Source of the DNA: Vicia villosa | Lineage: Eukaryota; Streptophyta; Magnoliopsida; Fabales; Fabaceae | Direction of reading: 5' to 3' | Length of the DNA: 64,000 bases | Assembly (NCBI RefSeq): GCF_029867415.1 | Contig: NC_081183.1 | Location: 18,534,404 to 18,598,403 of the forward strand | Part shown: piece by piece, positions 47,392-58,222 of the stretch | Numbering within the stretch: position 1 is the first letter of the stretch | How the letters are laid out: each line of letters opens with the position of its first letter | The notes under the pieces: generated by a model | The model's input: the letters and a program-made list of their open reading frames with translations, nothing else | Databases searched by the model: none | Told to the model about the DNA's origin: nothing | Made by a program: the position numbers and the translations under genes

Positions 47392-49487
47392 ATTTGTTTT
47401 ATTTCTCGGTTAGAGACTTCTACTTGTCCGCTTGTTTGTGGATGGTATGGTGTAGCTATTCGATGATTCACCCCATATTTTCGAAGGAGTTTTTCAAGGA
47501 TTCTTGAAATGAAATGAGATCCACCATCGCTAATTACCAGTCTTGGTACACCAAACCTAGGAAAGATAACATTTTTGAAGAGTTTGATCACTACTCGTGT
47601 GTCATTTGTAGGGGAAGCGATAGCTTCTATCCATTTCGAAACGTAATCGACAGCTACGAGTATATATTTATTTGCGAAAGATGATGGAAAGGGACCCACA
47701 AAGTCTATTCCCCATACGTCAAATATTTCTACTTCTAGAATGCCTTTTTGAGGCATTTCATCTCTCCTCGAGATATTTCCAGTTTAAAACAGTAAAATGA
47801 GCGTCTTTCCATAGGTTGGGCCAATAGAGTCCATATTGGAGGATTTTAGCACATGTTTTTGACGTGCTAGCATGTCCTCCATAAGAGGATGCATGGCAAT
47901 GCGTTATTATACTTCCCATTTCTTCCTCAGGTACACAACGTCTAAATATACCATCGGGGCCTCTCTTGAAAAGGAGGGGGTCGTCCCAATAGTACTGTTT
48001 GAGGTCATGGAAGAATTTCTTCTTCTGTTGGTGTGTTAGATAAGGCGGGAGAACATTAACGGCTAGGTAGTTTACGAAATCTGCGTACCAAGGTGCGGCA
48101 GAGTGAGCTAAAGCCACTTCTACGAAGTTGTTGGATTCAATGGTTGGATGATAGGGTTCTATCTTGTTAGCTTCCCTTTTTATCTTTAATTTCTAAATCG
48201 AATTCTTGTAACAAAAGGATCCATCTTAACAATCTAGGCTTGGTGTCTTTCTTAGTTAGGAGGTACCTAATAGCAGCATGGTCAGTGTATATGATTATTT
48301 TGGCTCCTACCAAATAGGAACGAAATTTGTCTAACGCGAACACAACTGCTAATAGTTCCTTTTCTGTTGTGGCGTAATTCATTTGGGCTTCGTCAAGGGT
48401 TTTACTCGCATAGTATATGACATGGAGTTTCTTTTCTTTTCGTTGGCCTAGAACAACTCCTATAACATAATCGCTTGCGTCGCACATTATTTCGAAAGGT
48501 TCACTCCAGTCGGGAGGTTGCATAATCGGCGCAAATATTAATGCTTGTTTAAGTGTTTGAAACGCTTCAGCGCATTTGTCGTTAAAGATGAATTCAACAT
48601 CTTTCATTAGTAACTCGGTTAAGGGCTTGGTTATTTTAGAGAAATCCTTAGTAAAACGTCGGTAAAAACCGGCGTGTCCTAGAAAGCTTCTTATTTCTCT
48701 AACGGTTTTGGGAGGTTGAAGGTTTTTAATGATTTCAATTTTCGCCTTATCCACTTCGATTCCTCTATCGGACACGATGTGTCCAAGTACTATTCCTTGT
48801 CAAACCATGAAGTGGCATTTTTCCCAATTGAGTACTAGGTTGACGCTTACACATCGTTTGAGTACTAATTCAAGGTTTGCTAAACAAGCTTCAAAACTTC
48901 CTCCACAGACAGAGAAGTCTTCCATAAAGACTTCCATTATCCCATCCAGGAAATCGACAAATATTTCCATCATGGATCTGTGGAAGGTTGCGGGTGCATT
49001 GCAAAGTCCGAAAGGCATTCGTCTATAAGCGAACGTACCATAAGGACATGTAAATGTGGTCTTCTCTTGGTCGTCAGGGTGAATGGGAATTTGGAAAAAT
49101 CTAGAATATCCATCTAGATAGAAGATTTGTGAGTGTTTGGCCAAGCGTTCGAGCATTTGATCTATGAATGGTAAGGGGAAATGATCTTTGCGAGTGGCTT
49201 TGTTCAACTTCCTATAGTCAATGCACATTCTCCATCCAGTTTGGGTATGTTGTGCTACAGATTCTCCTTTGGCGTTAGTGATTACGGTGACTCCTCCTTT
49301 CTTGGATACGACATGGACAAGACTAACCCATTTACTATCAGATATAGGATATATGATTTCGACTTCTAATAGTTTTTGAATTTCCTTTTTAACAACATCG
49401 CTCGTGATGGGATTGATTCGGCTTTGGTGTTCTCTAGAGGTTTTGCAATCTTCTTCGAGCATAATGGGGTGCATACAGAGAGAAGGA
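47392..49487 (-). pseudogene. Athila-type Ty3/gypsy pol remnant (RT, RNase H, integrase)
   Basis: In element sense: reverse transcriptase (about 49478-48800) with the Athila-like motifs WRMCIDYRKLNKATRKDHFP and TFTCPYGTFAYRRMPFGL. The catalytic pair is altered to FMED, where FMDD is expected. A TGA at 48800 interrupts the frame, which continues as RNase H (48775-48167). A frameshift leads to the zinc-finger region (48117-47758). A further small deletion and shift precede the integrase core (47756 to about 47392), which still shows the GIDF, SDGGS and Glu motifs. It ends abruptly at the Ogre LTR and starts abruptly at the SIRE LTR. It is inactive. Confidence 0.85.
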
Positions 49488-50784
49488 TGAAGGATAGAAA
49501 AACACTTAGAAAGGGGGGGTTTGAATAAGTGTAGCTTTAAAACATGTAAGATAAAAACTATTTGCACAATGATTTTTATCCTGGTTCGTTGTTAACTAAA
49601 CTACTCCAGTCCACCCCCTTGGAGTGATTAACCTCACCTGAGGATTTAATCCACTAATCACACTTTATTACAATGGTTTTCCACTTAGAAACACTCTAAG
49701 TCTTCTAGAGTATCCTGATCACAACCTGATCACTCTAGGAACAAACTACTTAGACAACTGCTAAGACTTGCTAGAGTATACTGATCAACAACCTGATCAC
49801 TCTAGTTCTTACAACTTAATGTAAACAAATTCTTTTAAGAGTTACAATGCTTCTTATAAAGCTATTATCACAACTGTGATTTTTCTCTTAAGTTTAAGCT
49901 TAAATCTCACTAATATATTATAACAACAATGTATTGAGTTTGATGATGAAGTTTGAGAGCTTTTGAATTTGACAGTGTTTCTGTATAATACGCAAGTGTT
50001 ATGTAAAGATTCGTCACGTAGCTTCTCTTCAGAACTTCATATTTGTAGGCACTTGAGAAGATGACCGTTGGGAGCATTTAATGCTTTGCATAATCCGTAC
50101 AACATTGCATTTAATGTTTTACTCTTTTGTCAACTACCTCGAGCCTTGTTTTTGCTGTGTCTACTGACGTTGCCGTTAATAGCATCTAACGTTCCTTTTG
50201 TCAGTCAGCGTAGTCTTCCAAGGGAGCATTTAATGCTTTGCGTAATCCGTACAGCATTGCATTTAATGTTTCACTCTTTTGTCAACTACCTCGAGCCTTG
50301 TTTTCGCTGTGTCTACTGACGTTGCTGTTAATAGCTTCTAACGTTCCTTTTGTCAGTCAGCGTAGTCTTCCATCTTGTACTTGCTTCTGATCTGATGTTT
50401 GTGTAAACAACGTTTGAATATCATCAGAGTCAAAAAGCTAGGTGCAGAGCATCTTCTTGTCTTCTGACCTTGAAGTGCTTCTAAGCGTGGTACCTTGAGA
50501 ACTTCAGTGCTTCTGCTTCTGATCTCAAGTTCTTCGGATGCTTCCATAGACCCATGTTCTGATTCTGCTTGACCATCTTCTGATATCTTGCCAGACCATG
50601 TTCTGATGTTGCACGCTGAACCTTCTGAGTCAGTGCTTCTTGTGCTGATTTTGTGCATACTCTTTATATAATTCCTGAAATGGAAATTGCATAGTATTAG
50701 AGTACCACATTATCTCATACAAAATTCATATACTTGTTATCATCAAAACTGAGAATATTGATCAGAACAAATCTTGTTCTAACA
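49488..50784 (-). mobile_element. SIRE/Maximus 3' LTR, 1,297 bp
   Basis: The minus strand starts TGTTAGAACAAG at 50784 right after the polypurine tract and ends ...TATCCTTCA at 49488. The left flank is GAAGGA in Athila RT. It holds an internal 152-bp tandem duplication (50070-50373). Confidence 0.85.
50070..50373. repeat. 152-bp tandem duplication inside the SIRE LTR
   Basis: Copies 50070-50221 and 50222-50373 both begin GGGAGCATTTAATGC and end GTAGTCTTCCA, with about 95% identity. Confidence 0.92.
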
Positions 50785-50800
50785 ATCTCCCCCTTTTTGA
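50785..50800 (-). other. SIRE polypurine tract
   Basis: Minus-strand AAAAAGGGGGAGAT directly before the LTR TGTTAG, the classic copia polypurine tract. Confidence 0.85.
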
Positions 50801-50902
50801 TGATGACAAAAACATATATAAATGATATAAATTTGCGATCAGAAAAGGCAGAAGGCTAAGGACAATTACACAGCTATAGCAATAACATAAGCATGTGAAT
50901 AT

Positions 50903-50960
50903 GTCTCCCCCTGAGATTAACAATCTCCCCCTGAGATAAATAATCTCCCCCTGAAATAAA
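50903..50960 (-). repeat. Three tandem polypurine-tract-like motifs
   Basis: Three copies of CAGGGGGAGA (minus strand) spaced about 20 bp apart, 120-180 bp from the true polypurine tract. Multiple polypurine tracts upstream of the 3' LTR are known in Sireviruses. Confidence 0.75.
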
Positions 50961-51031
50961 TACTAGAAGAATTTTATAAATAAAATACTTCCCTGAGTAT
51001 TTCAGTTGAGACATTCACTTATGCTTAAATC

Positions 51032-51165
51032 TTCAGAACATTCACAGCTTCTGATTCTTGCTTCCATAGGACAGCTTTAGAACTTGAATTTCTTAGATCT
51101 TCAGATTATTCATAGCTTCTGATTCTTGCTTCCATTAGACAGCTTCAGAGCTTGAATTTCTTCTT
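51032..51165. repeat. ~66-bp tandem duplication in the SIRE 3' untranslated region
   Basis: 51032-51099 and 51100-51165 share CAGCTTCTGATTCTTGCTTC and GACAGCTT-AG-GCTTGAATTT, with small differences. The rest of 50961-51845 is non-coding and rich in CAGAACAT motifs. Confidence 0.7.
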
Positions 51166-51845
51166 GAATCAATGCATGCTAGATTGTACCAGAACATCAT
51201 CAGAGCATCTCTTCATCCTGAAATGTTACAGAACAAACTAAACAACAAAAGTCAGCATGAATGAATCAGAACATAGAATATGTTTCAGAACATATAGTAT
51301 GTATCAGATCAAACGATCATAATGTTTCAGAGCATATTTTGTAACTAAAAAACATGCATCAGAACATATAAGGAATAAGAATGAAGGCATATTCTATCAT
51401 TAGAATCAGAACATTCTTCCTTCTTGCTTCTGATCTTGAAGCTTTATAGCACTCAGCTTGCTTCAATTTTCATGAGCTTGATTCTTTATAGAATTGCTTT
51501 TCCTCATTTCTTTGCTTCTCATGTTGAGCTTTAAAGAGGATCTTCAATTCCTGCAAGACAACACTAAAAAACATAGAACTTTGCGAGTTCTGTTAGAAAT
51601 GTGGAGCCTTTCTCCAAGCAACTGATAAAATAAATCAGATCATTTATCAAATTTTTCTCCCCCGTTTTGTCATATCATCAAAAAACATAAAAGATTCAGA
51701 TGAAAAACAGGACAAACACATAGAAGAAAAGGATAATTTCATTAAGCACGGGAAAAAGATTGTCAGAAGTACAAGAGGGAAGGCAAGGGAAGATGCATAG
51801 AAAAAAAGATGCAGCAAAGCAAAAGAAAACAATCTAAGACTCAAT

Positions 51846-54320
51846 CTAAGATGACCCTAGCTTTGACATGATTTTGGCCAGCATATCCTGAATCCCATTG
51901 TTGCTCTCATTCTGCCTCTCCATGAAAGCACGAAACTCAACGTTGATTGATCTCTGCTCATCCTGGTTCTTCATAATGACTTCCAAAGTCTTTGCAAGAC
52001 GGGAAGGGTCATCAGAAGAAGCTTCACAACTTCTTTCCAGAGGGATGGCATTTTGATCCGCAGCTTCCATAGTCAGATCATTTGCAGGATTTTCCTCAAC
52101 AGGAATAATTTCAGCAACATGATCTTCAGCATCTGCTTCTTCCATAGAAGCATCTCTATACTCTGCAGCAGGAATCTCAGAATCTCCATTCTCAATAGCC
52201 TGGAGAATGGCAGTAAGATTCCTAGGAGCAGAAGGACCTTCAACTTCTGGTGGGTCAACAACTTCTGGAATGACCAAGCGTGGGTCTTCCTCAGAAGGAT
52301 TTTCCCTCAAAAATTCAAAGAGAGTCCTGAAGTCTCCAATCAGAACAGGCTATTGAGGTCTCCAGACCATAATCTCCCTGCAAGGATTAGCTTCCATTGC
52401 AGCAACAATTCTAGCTTCTTCCAGCTCATCCATAAACCTCTTCTCCTCAACAGCACTCCTATTTCTGATGGGATGATAGTAGATACCATTATCACCCTCC
52501 AGAAGGTAACCAGCATAACCAGGGGCAGCAGCCACTAGTCTCTTCTAAACACCCATAGCTCCTACTTGAAAATCCTGGCGAAAGCTTCTCCAGAGGTTTC
52601 GTGTAGAAACATCATCAAGACCATTAATGAAGGCATCCTTCAAAAGATCCAGCCTGCTTATTACATCATGTCTGAACAGCTCCAGGTAGACATGGGGTTC
52701 AGGTTCAGGTGGATTGAAGGTGAATTTGAAGTCAGGGTAGAGAAGGCAGTAAGGGTTGGATTTTCTGGTAGATAGGGGATGAGATAGAGAGGGTGGAGGT
52801 GAAGTGTTTGAAGAAGATGGTATATCTGTGGGGAGGATTGATGTGGATGGAGTATCAGAAAATATCTGTTGTGAAGCGGATGGAGTATTAGAAAATATCT
52901 GATGTGTAGAGGATGGAATATTTATGATAGGGGTTGACATGTCAGAAGGAGTTAGGGGATGGATATTTAGTGGTGTAGGGTTTAAAACAGGAGTGGAAAG
53001 AAAAAATGGAGGAGGATTAGGTATGGTGAAGGTATTTTGTGGTTCAGAAGGAGGTGGTTAGGTAGAAGTTTGAGGTTCAGAAGAAGGAGTGAAAACATGC
53101 CTGGAGACATTTGCTGATCTGGAAGCACGAAGAGAACTTCTTATTCTCTACTGCTGATATTCTGGAGTGTTCACCTTGTCAAGATCAGAGGTGACCCTCT
53201 GCTTCTTGGCTTTCTTGGCCTCATCTTCTTGAGCCTTTCTTTTTAGCCTTGCTTCTTGTTTCTTCTGATCCTTCTTCTGAAGATCAGCCAGTGACAGAAG
53301 CACTCTACCACGAATCCACGCAGAATCAATCTCAGATTATTTCCTAACAGAATCTTCCAAGTAGTGCTTGACAGCCTTGTGAAGTTCTAAATGAAACAAT
53401 GTAGCAAAACCTTCAACAGGAACTCTCCTAGACAGAATGTCTGGAAAGCTTGTACCAACAGAAGATAATGTCTTGATGAGATCAAGTCTGAACAGATCAA
53501 CACCATTAAATACAGGACCTTGAACTACTCCAAGGAATTGGGACGCTCTAATGGTCCTGATAGAATCCAGCAAATTGCTTTCAGTCAGAATATCAGAGAT
53601 CATTCTAGCGAAAGGAATGGTGTTTCTTGGAGTACGGGGATACTTCGCCTGTTCTTCTTGTCTTGACTCTACTATTGCAGTCTTCAGATTCTCAAACAGA
53701 ATGTGAGAGATGTTGAGTTCTATCTTTCTGCTAATGCAGATGAGAGTATACTTGTGCTCAGGACTGATGTAGGCGGAGGAGAAGAATAACTGCTTCCTGT
53801 GGTAAAGAGAACCCAGGATAATCCCAGCCCATACTTGATAAAACGGCCTTAAAGTGCCAATTTTATGAGATTCAATCCCGATAGCATGAGAGATTTGTTG
53901 TTCAACCTGAAACCAGTTAACTCTACCAGGTTGAGGACCGGTGCAACCTTCCTCATCTTCCAGGTTGTATAGCTTCCTGATTAGCTTTTCAGTGATAACC
54001 ACTCCATGCCCTAGCACGAAGGAAATGATGGCAGTTGGGATAACCGTTGCATGTACCCAGAAATCCTTCACCAGTTCAGGATAAATTGGTCCAACCAATC
54101 TATCAAGATAGTTTGACCATCCTTGTGCTAGTATCCTTGCATCAGACTGAAAGCCATTCGCTCTTAGATTAACGAAGTCCACATCGGACTCACAGAGATC
54201 TTCCAGTTCGTTAGTGGGTATCATGCAAGTCTTCAGAGGAGCATACCCATACTTTCTTAGAAGAATCTGGGTGGAAGAAAGTCTTTCTGCTGGGCTAGAT
54301 GAACTTGATGATGAAAACAT
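51846..54320 (-). pseudogene. Envelope-like ORF of the SIRE/Maximus element, five premature stops
   Basis: A single frame of 825 codons from the Met at 54320 to the TAG at 51846 is interrupted only by in-frame stops at 53337, 53148, 53058, 52545 and 52350, with no frameshift. The N-terminal 327 residues (Ser-rich start, then a globular domain) match the protein often annotated as 'putative plant transposon protein' in Sirevirus envelope-like genes. The middle is Lys/Arg-rich (nuclear-signal-like) and then Ser/Pro/Thr-rich. The C-terminus is acidic with a predicted helix. I see no convincing transmembrane segment, so a true envelope role is not supported by the sequence. Confidence 0.75.
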
Positions 54321-54818
54321 GATGATATGCTTGGTTACAGATCAGAACTAGGGTTTGAAAGAACGAATGCAAAGAGAGAGAGAGAGACACACAAATGGAA
54401 AGAGAGTGAAAAAGATGAAATGAAGATGGAGCGGGTTATTTAAACAATTTGAATAAAAGAAAATAAAAAAAAACTGTTTAAAAGAAATGATTAAAAGAAA
54501 GCGTGACATCAATATGCATTTAATGAGAAATGACGTTAGGAGAGATAAAGTGACAAAATGAAATGATTTGCACAGTTACCTAGGGCGGCGTCTCCTCAAC
54601 TGCACGCATGCTTGTCCAAAAATAGCGAACACGTGTTCATTTTCGGGAAAGACTGGTAACAGCTGTTTTACTTTAAAAGAGCTTCTGATACAACTTAGAT
54701 AATGAAACGTTAGTAACAATAGAATCAGAAATTCTAATTGATCATTATCAGAATTTCTTATAGCTGCCTAGTCCTAACACATTTCAGAAGTTATTCATAC
54801 AGAGATCTTCTCATCTTC
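54321..54818 (-). other. Spacer between SIRE RNase H and envelope-like ORF
   Basis: About 500 bp of non-coding sequence upstream of the envelope-like Met, including a GA-rich tract (about 54360-54420). Confidence 0.6.
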
Positions 54819-55406
54819 TCATTCTGGGCATAAGTCCATACTAATATTCTTCAGAATGAACTTAAACCTATTTTCAGCAAGGGGTTTTGTAAAGATATCA
54901 GCCCATTGAAGGTCTGTATCCACAAAGTTCAAGGAAAGAACACCCTTATGAACATAGTCCCTCATAAAATGATGTTTAATTTCAATATGTTTAGCTTTAG
55001 AATGTAAGATAGGATTCTTGGATAAACATATAGCAGAAGTATTGTCACAGAAAATAGGAATGTTACTCTCATATATCTTATAATCTTCTAGCTGACTTTT
55101 CATCTAGAGCATTTATGTACTACACCCAGCAGCAGCAACATATTCTGCTTCTGTTGTTGAGAGAGCTATAGTAGCTTGCTTCTTGCTGTACCAGGAGATC
55201 AGATGACTTCCACGAAATTGACAGCTTCCAGAAGTACTCTTTCTTTCAATTCTATCTCTAGCATAGTCAACATCACAGAATCCTACTAAGTTGTATTCTT
55301 TAGATCTTCTGTAGACTAAACCAACATTAGTAGTACCTTTCAGATACTTCAGAATTCTCTTAATAGCAGTTAAGTGAGATTCTGTAGGATCTGATTGGAA
55401 TCTAGC
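54819..55406 (-). pseudogene. SIRE/Maximus Pol C-terminus (RNase H), interrupted
   Basis: In element sense, the frame from 55406 carries the end of RT and RNase H (KYLKGTTN, STTEAEYVAAAGC, CDNTSAICLSKNP, HIEIKHHF, ADIFTKPL). Two close nonsense codons (TAA and TAG, near 55104-55115) split it just after the AAGC motif, so only 54819-55103 appears as an intact frame. The frame is cut at 55407 by the Ogre LTR. Confidence 0.85.
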
Positions 55407-56084
55407 TGTCGCGGGGAAAATCGTTATCTTTTTTCGGGATGAGACACCTGATGCCTTCTTTGGGCTCGAGTGCTCAAAAGAATGATTTTTTTTTTGTTTC
55501 GACCAAACTTTTTATTGTTTCCAAAGTAGGAAAAGGAAAAAAGCTGCAATAACCTAAAAAAGTGGGGGAGAGATTCCGGGTAAGAGGGTTGGTTATACGA
55601 AGGGAAGGTATTAGCACCCAACGTATCTATAGTACTCTATAGGTATCTTTGCTATGTTTTTCATTCCATGTTATTGAGAGGTTCTGTTGTGAGATAGGTG
55701 AGACCTAAGGTGTTTGTTTGATTATGCTCGCAAAGATCATCGCGATCCTCTGCATACATATCACTTAGAGGGAATCAGAGCATATGTAGCTCGGGGTCTA
55801 CGGGTGCTAAGGTTTGAGTGGTTTGAGGGAGAAGTTTTGCTCGCCAAGGATACGACCTTGTTCCTACGTATTCTCAAAGGGATGTTGAGAAAGTCAGAGC
55901 AATCATAGTTCCCACTTATGCTAGTGGAAGCAAAGGATAAGAGACAAATGTCATCTAAGTGTTCGATGTATCTAATCTATATCATCACATACATCTGTTT
56001 GATTTTTGTTTGAAAATCTTTTCATTATAAGCCCTGGGCTGTGCCACTTATGGTGCTTAGAATGATAAAGATGTTTTTTTGTTT

Positions 56085-56310
56085 AACCAACCTTGTGGCA
56101 AAAACTTTCAATGAAGTCAGCCTTGTGACAAAAAGTTTTGATTAATCAGCCAGCCTTGTGGCAAAAGTTTCAATGAAGACAGCCTTGTGACAAAAACTTT
56201 GATTAATCAGCCAGTATGGTGGCAAAAGGTTTGATTGATTAGCCAGCCTTGTGGCAAAAAAAAGTTATTTGATTGATTAGCCAGCCTAGTGGCAAAAAAG
56301 TTTGATTGAT
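56085..56310. repeat. Short CAGCC(T/A)TGTGGCAAAA repeats in the Ogre LTR
   Basis: Seven or more imperfect copies of a roughly 30-45-bp unit with the core CAGCCTTGTGGCAAAA and a GATTGATTAGC spacer. It takes the place of the repeat block found at 4520-5100 in the other Ogre LTR. Confidence 0.75.
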
Positions 56311-57754
56311 TGATTGTTTGTGATGATATAGAAGAGATACTCCTATCATATAGATGAAAAATGTCTAATCTCCTAGGGTATTTGATTTGGATATTGGGGA
56401 TGCTTATAAGAAGCCCGTGGGTCCTTGTACGAAGCCCAAGAGGAGGCTATCCGAGGGTCCTTGCATTGTAAGCCCAAGAGGAGGCTATGGGAGGGACAGT
56501 CCAGGGTCCTTGCATTGTAAGCCCAAGAGGAGGCTATGGGAGGGACAAGTCGTTTGTACAAAGCCCAAGAGGAGGCATGGTATAGTTGGTTTGAGCTCTT
56601 AGAGCGATTTCACCGGGAAACCATACTCTATGTCCTAACCTAAACTAGGGAGATTCTTTGCATGAAGCCCAATAGGAGGCTATGGGGAACCTAGTGTTGT
56701 ACTAAGTTGAACAAGCATATATAACACAAACACAAATATGAACAAGTACGAACAAATATGAACAAGTACATGAACAAATATGAACAGTTACATATATGAC
56801 AAAGTGTGTGTATATAATGGAGTTTATGAAGGAAATATACCTGTAAGCATGATCCATTTGTATACACGGGGGCTCGGGACTTATACTCGGGGAGAGGCCC
56901 ATTGAGTTTATTCAAAGCTATGTAAACAAGTATTTACAAAAGAGGCTTGGGACTTATACCTACATGGAGGCCCATGGTATTTTTTTGGGAAGATTTAAAG
57001 AAAACCTTCATTTTTGATTTGTTATTCGAAGTTAAAAATCAAATTGATCGAGGTATGTACAAAAAGGTGTACAATGAAATACCTAATTTCATGTACGGGA
57101 ATGGGACTTATACCTATGTGGAGGCCCATGTTTTATTTTATAAAACATGGTTAATTGTTTCGTTAAAAGATGCGTCGTTTGAAAAACTGTTTGAAAGTTT
57201 GTTTTGAAAGAAGTTTTTTTGCTGTTTAGAGAAAAACTGTACAAAGAAAAGGAAAGGGACTTATACTCTCTAATATTCGAGAGGCCCATTGTTTTGAAAA
57301 TCAATTGATCAATCCAAAAAGATTTAATCAATAGTTTCTCTTGAAAAGAAAACCAAAAAGAAATGGTTTATCGTTTTGAAAAACTGTAATCGTTAATTTT
57401 TAAACAGTTTGAAATTTTGAAAGAAATCAAATTAATTAAGATAAACACAAAGATTATACTTAATTAACACCTAAATGATTAGGGTTTGATCACAAAATAT
57501 TTACAAATGATTAAGTTTGAAAAATCAAATGAAAAACAATATTTAAAGTATTTAAAAACACTTAAAAATATGTCATTTTAAACTTAATTAAAAATGTATT
57601 AAATAAATATTTTTTTTGTGATTTTTTTTTATATTCATAAAATACATATATAAAATAAGAAGTGTGTAAAAAATGAATAAAAAAGAGTTAATTTGCTAGG
57701 TTAAAATAATTGATGAAGTTGTGAAGAAAAATAGTGTTAAAAAATTAGGTTTTG

Positions 57755-57828
57755 TCTTCCAAAGGGCTTGAACCCACGCCCTTGCGTTTACCAATCAAAA
57801 ACATTGCCAACTGGACCACGCGCGTCGT
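57755..57828 (-). other. tRNA-like sequence with Pol III A and B boxes inside the Ogre LTR
   Basis: The minus strand has TGGTCCAGTTGG (57818-57807, A-box consensus) and GGTTCAAGCCC (57774-57764, B-box consensus) separated by 32 bp, as in a tRNA gene or tRNA-derived SINE head. I could not fold a convincing acceptor stem, so it is probably a decayed tRNA-like or SINE-like fragment. Confidence 0.45.
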
Positions 57829-58214
57829 CTGTTTAACATTTGCAACGAATCAATTATATTTTTGAATCAGTTTCTAATTTCAGTTTCAAAAATCTGGCGC
57901 CAAGAACACAACCCTAATTTGAATTTGAAAAATCTGAAAACTGAATTGTTTGGATCAAGTGACTAGCCTATCTTGCTCGATTTTTCACAAGGAACATGAT
58001 CGTGATCTTTAATTTCATTTATTTTTGCTCTAAGGTGGTTAATTTTCTGATGAACACGAAGAACCCTAATTCTATGATTCAATCTGAAATCGTGTATGTG
58101 CAAGTTATGATGCAATTGATTGAGGGTTAATGATCCTCATAGGTGCAGAAACAAGATGGTATATCAATATCTAGTTTATGATGCATGTAGGTATGAGTTT
58201 GAAGTTCAAGAGAG

Positions 58215-58222
58215 CTTACCTT
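58215..58222 (-). other. 5' splice consensus in the third Ogre LTR
   Basis: The minus strand reads AAG|GTAAG, homologous in position to 29236-29243. Confidence 0.3.

Larger units (their letters stand above)
49488..55406 (-). mobile_element. 3' half of a SIRE/Maximus-type Ty1/copia element
   Basis: Contains, left to right, the 3' LTR, polypurine tract, a 3' untranslated region, an envelope-like ORF and the RNase H end of pol, all on the minus strand. A long ORF downstream of RNase H plus repeated polypurine tracts marks the SIRE/Maximus (Sirevirus) lineage. It was inserted into the Athila RT gene and later interrupted by an Ogre LTR at 55407; the rest should lie beyond that insertion. Confidence 0.85.

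Noticed and set aside
57755..57828. Functional tRNA gene
   Set aside because: A and B boxes are present, but I cannot build a matching acceptor stem or a clear anticodon loop; reported only as tRNA-like.
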